This document shows, one piece after another, positions 61,291 through 64,000 of a DNA stretch of 64,000 nucleotides. The stretch spans positions 489,228-553,227 of the forward strand of contig NBIV01000013.1 in NCBI GenBank assembly GCA_003194525.1, written 5' to 3'. Both the position numbers and the translations under genes were made by a program. Source of the DNA: Gracilariopsis chorda. Its lineage: Eukaryota; Rhodophyta; Florideophyceae; Gracilariales; Gracilariaceae. Numbering within the stretch: the first letter of the stretch is position 1; the number at the start of each line of letters is the position of its first letter. A model generated the notes under the pieces. The model did not search any database. It saw nothing but the letters and a program-made list of their open reading frames with translations, and was not told the origin of the DNA.

Positions 61291-63519
61291 AGAGGACGTG
61301 GGCATGTTCGAATATGCCTGCGTCGTTGAAGTGCAGACCTCCGTATCTACGTATGTCGTCGACGATGTGATCGAGGAGATGGAACTTGAGGGTACCGAGG
61401 TGCGAAGAGTGGTAGGGTCCGAGGACGGTGGTGGCTGTGAGTTTGAAGGATCTGATCTGTCGTTCGAGTGATTTGAGAGGGTCTTCGGTCCATTCGGAAG
61501 TGGAGTTGTATCGCATGGCGTAGAGAACGAGATCTGTGTACTTGGTGAAGACGGAAGTGATTGGGGAGGAGTCGATTTCGTTGCAGCATCTGTCGAAGAA
61601 TGCTCCGATGAAGGGGAATACCATGTCGAGTGCGCGGTAATCTTTTGCTTCGAGCATTCCACGGAGTCCTTCTGTGGTGAAGAAGCCGTTAAGAGCTTGA
61701 GCGTTGTCGGAGGTGGAGAAGTCTATGTGGAGTCCAGTTGCAGGGGAATCTTTTTCGATGGCCGCAAGAATGGAGTTGGAGTGTTTGAGGATGGAGGTGC
61801 GGATGGATTGGAAGGATCTCTTGGATTTGCTGGGACCGACAATGGAGAAGAGGGAATCGGATCGGAGACGTTCGATTGCGGTGGCTTTGATGAGTTTAGA
61901 GACGCCGAGGTGGAAGTTATGCAGTGGCTCGAAGGCGAAGATGTTGTAAGAAGAAAGAATCGGAGTGATGTTGAAGATGGGGTATGATTCGAACAGAGAA
62001 GTGTACTTTGCGAGGGAGAGAGAATGAAGTGCTGTTGCTGCCTCTTCTTTTTTGGTGCGTGCCACTTTTGGTTTCCGGGCGAGTTGCGCTTCCTCGGATT
62101 CGCGGAGAAGGCAGGTGTGCTGTCTGCGATTGGTTCGAGTTTGGAGTTGTGTGCGGAAGGGGATGGGATCTGTATTGAGGAAGAGGTGTTCCCGAGGGAC
62201 GGTGCATCTCGGGCAAGGGTGCTGCGGCCGTGTTCCGTGGGAGATGGCGAGGATGTCCTTTGCTTCGGGGATGTCTGCGCAATAGCTGGCGAGGATGGGG
62301 TGGCAGTGGCGGAGGACACCGTGAGCGTCACGGAAGGAGAATCCTGGGAGCGCAGAGGTGAGGAGTGGGTTGAGGATGGTAGAGATGGCGCGCTGAATGA
62401 GGTTCATTTTGGTCTCGCGTGGGATGTTGGAGGATGATTTCGGGACGTAGTCGCCGCCGTCGTCGAAGGCGGTAGACGGGGAGAAGGAGGTTGGAAGGTA
62501 TCCGAGGAGTGTGAGATTTTCGGATATACACTTTCGGCGGAGGGCATCGGAGAAGTTGAGAACGTGACGTGGAGGGGGTAGGAATTGACGGAGGAACTTT
62601 TCAGGGAGGTTGCGGACTTGTCCGAGTAGAGCTGGACGAGGCCGATGAATGATTCGATACCGGTTTCCTGGGGGGTGTGCCAGACGATGTCATCGACGGG
62701 GACTGCATAATTTCCTGTTTGATGGCTGGGACGACTTTCTTTCCGAGGGCTGCAGCCATGGGATGTGCGAAAGCCGGGTGACCAGAAACGAAGAAGATGA
62801 GGAGATTGAGATACCGGCTGGAAGAAGGTGTTGTTGAGGTGTGCGAGTGCGAGTTGTTGCTTGAGGACGTCGATGGCACGTTTCTGGAAGAGGGTTGCGG
62901 AGAAGGTGTTGCGCTTGTCTGTGATGGTGGAAGGGATGAAGCCCTTGGAGCTGATGCGTTGCTTGAAGAGGTCCTCTTGCAGTGCGAGGCACTGCCTGGC
63001 GGAGGAGATGGAGGTCTGGAAGGAGGACTTGGAGAAGTCTGGATGGTTGAGGATGGAGATGAGCTCGTCTGCTTTGCGGGTGCTGACGGAGGATGCGATG
63101 GAGGAGATGTAGAGGAAGAGTTGTTCGAGATGAGGGTTGTCGGCGAGAGGGGAGGGGAACGAGAAGGGTGCGGGTGAAGGGGGTTTGAGGAGGAGACGGA
63201 AGCCGATGGCGTGACTTGCGGATATGGTAAGCGTCTTGGGTTTGAAGAGAGAGGGAAGCCTGTTGAAGTTCATATGGATCATCATCGGCGAGGGGGACGT
63301 TGTCGGAAGGACGGTGAGAGGGAAGGGGAGGAGAATTTGATGGAGAGGTTGGGAACGGATTTTCGCTTCTTGGTCCTGGGAGGGAACTGAACTGGAGCGG
63401 TGGCTGTGGAGGGAACGCTTGTTGGCGGTGAGGCGATGGGGGCACCTGCGTTGGTGACTCTGAAGAGAGTATGTGGTGCGGCCGTGGAAGGAGCAGCGAG
63501 GGTAGCAACAGGGGAACAT
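61007..63519 (-). pseudogene. TNP2/CACTA-like DNA transposase, one frameshift
   Basis: From the ATG at 63519 an N-terminal zinc finger is seen (CCYPRCSFHGRTTYSLQSHQRRC). Then come a variable region, DDIVWHTPQETGIESFIGLV and NSYPLHVTF, after which the frame shifts by one base near 62560 and continues to the next ORF (62407-61007). That ORF contains GVLRHCHPILASYCADIPEAK, HPCPRCTVPREHL, FEPLHNFHLGVSKL and KFHLLDHIVDDIRRYGGLHFNDAG, the hallmark blocks of plant TNP2 and fungal Plavaka-type transposases. The last 90 or so residues overlap the convergent ORF and may be non-coding. One frameshift means a recently dead or mis-assembled copy. Confidence 0.75.
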
Positions 63520-64000
63520 GGTGCGGGAAGGAGAGTTGAAGGATTGGAAGGAGAAAGGGGAGCAAAGGGGTTGTTGGAGAGCGAAATGCGGGAGCGTAAT
63601 TATTATGGCGCACGGGGATGAAGTGGAGCAGGTGATGCCGAGCGTTTTGCGCTGGCTCGTGGACTGGTGCATGCTATGCAAGGCCGCAGACACTGACAAC
63701 GAGTGAAGGATAGCGAGGGCTATCATTTTTTGTAAACTCTAATGTATTTCCTATATATGTATTTATCTGAGCATCCTATCCTTCTATTTGAAGGGGCAGT
63801 TCCGGTGGTCCGGTCAGATTTTCAATCTCACGTTCACATGTGAAGGTATGTAGTAGTGGAGTCTGGACTCCACTTCGCGGAGTCCGGACTCGGTTTTTGG
63901 TCCGAAATAACTTGGAAATGTGAAGTGCTTTACTAGTTTATACTTTCAAAAAACTAGCAGTGTTGAATGTGTGAAAATATTTTGATGGAAATTGATTCAT
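63520..64000. other. Right-hand edge: spacer with hairpin
   Basis: Upstream region of the transposase. An imperfect hairpin lies at 63859-63891 (13-bp arms with one mismatch, seven-base loop). TAGTG at 63854-63858 is the reverse of a CACTA terminus, but no matching left end was found. Confidence 0.5.

Noticed and set aside
61697-63177. Several plus-strand ORFs opposite the transposase, Glu/Gly/Val-rich
   Set aside because: They are antisense shadows of the Ser/Pro-rich transposase frames.
1-64000. tRNA, rRNA and riboswitch genes
   Set aside because: I read both strands for cloverleaf-like and rRNA-like stretches and recognised none; a covariance-model search could still find some.

Overview
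The window is nuclear DNA of a photosynthetic eukaryote. Its host genes encode RNA polymerase II general transcription factors, an INO80-type chromatin subunit, a thylakoid-curvature (CURT1) protein and a twin-arginine thylakoid-lumen FKBP. The genes are short, tightly spaced and almost free of introns: only one intron, 138 nt, can be placed with confidence. They sit between tracts of transposable elements. My best guess is a florideophyte red alga of the Chondrus type. That is an inference from gene style, not a database match.

Layout. Bases 1-10423: a decayed Ty3/gypsy chromovirus-type LTR retrotransposon (element 1), with gag-pol on the minus strand. Bases 10424 to about 17970: a second, more decayed chromovirus (element 2) on the plus strand, 5'-truncated and head-to-head with element 1. 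Bases 17971-20134: AT-rich DNA with one decayed unrecognised ORF. Bases 20140-27145: a complete, very recent Ty3/gypsy-type element (element 3) with 170/169-bp LTRs differing by one G, a 5-bp target duplication (GATAT), a primer site directly against the LTR, and pol on the minus strand. Bases 27410-44877: a host gene cluster: NFRKB-like INO80 subunit, SDF2-like MIR protein, CURT1, a membrane protein, glutathione-dependent formaldehyde dehydrogenase, TFIIF-beta, a coiled-coil membrane protein, TFIIA-gamma, a DCC-family protein, the NDOR1/Tah18 diflavin reductase, a lumenal FKBP and a small plastid membrane protein. Bases 46-54 kb: decayed ORFs and a broken hAT transposase. Bases 54.4-64 kb: an accessory block with a coiled-coil protein, a polytopic membrane protein, large palindromes, a DNA amino-methyltransferase fused to a SET domain (frameshifted near its end), and a TNP2/CACTA-like transposase convergent with a 702-residue coiled-coil protein.

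Three signals stand out. First, all three LTR elements have the same unusual plan: an extra ORF lies downstream of pol and runs antisense to it. In the young element 3 this ORF is intact (414 codons, a possible cysteine-peptidase-like signature, a basic C-terminal tail) and is preceded by a 47-bp minisatellite. Second, element 1 is saturated with the interrupted palindrome CCANTGG: about 46 copies in 10.4 kb against roughly 2.5 expected, in coding and noncoding parts alike, and nearly absent from neighbouring DNA. Third, the methyltransferase-SET fusion would couple DNA methylation and protein methylation in one polypeptide, beside a transposase and an 86-bp near-perfect palindrome.
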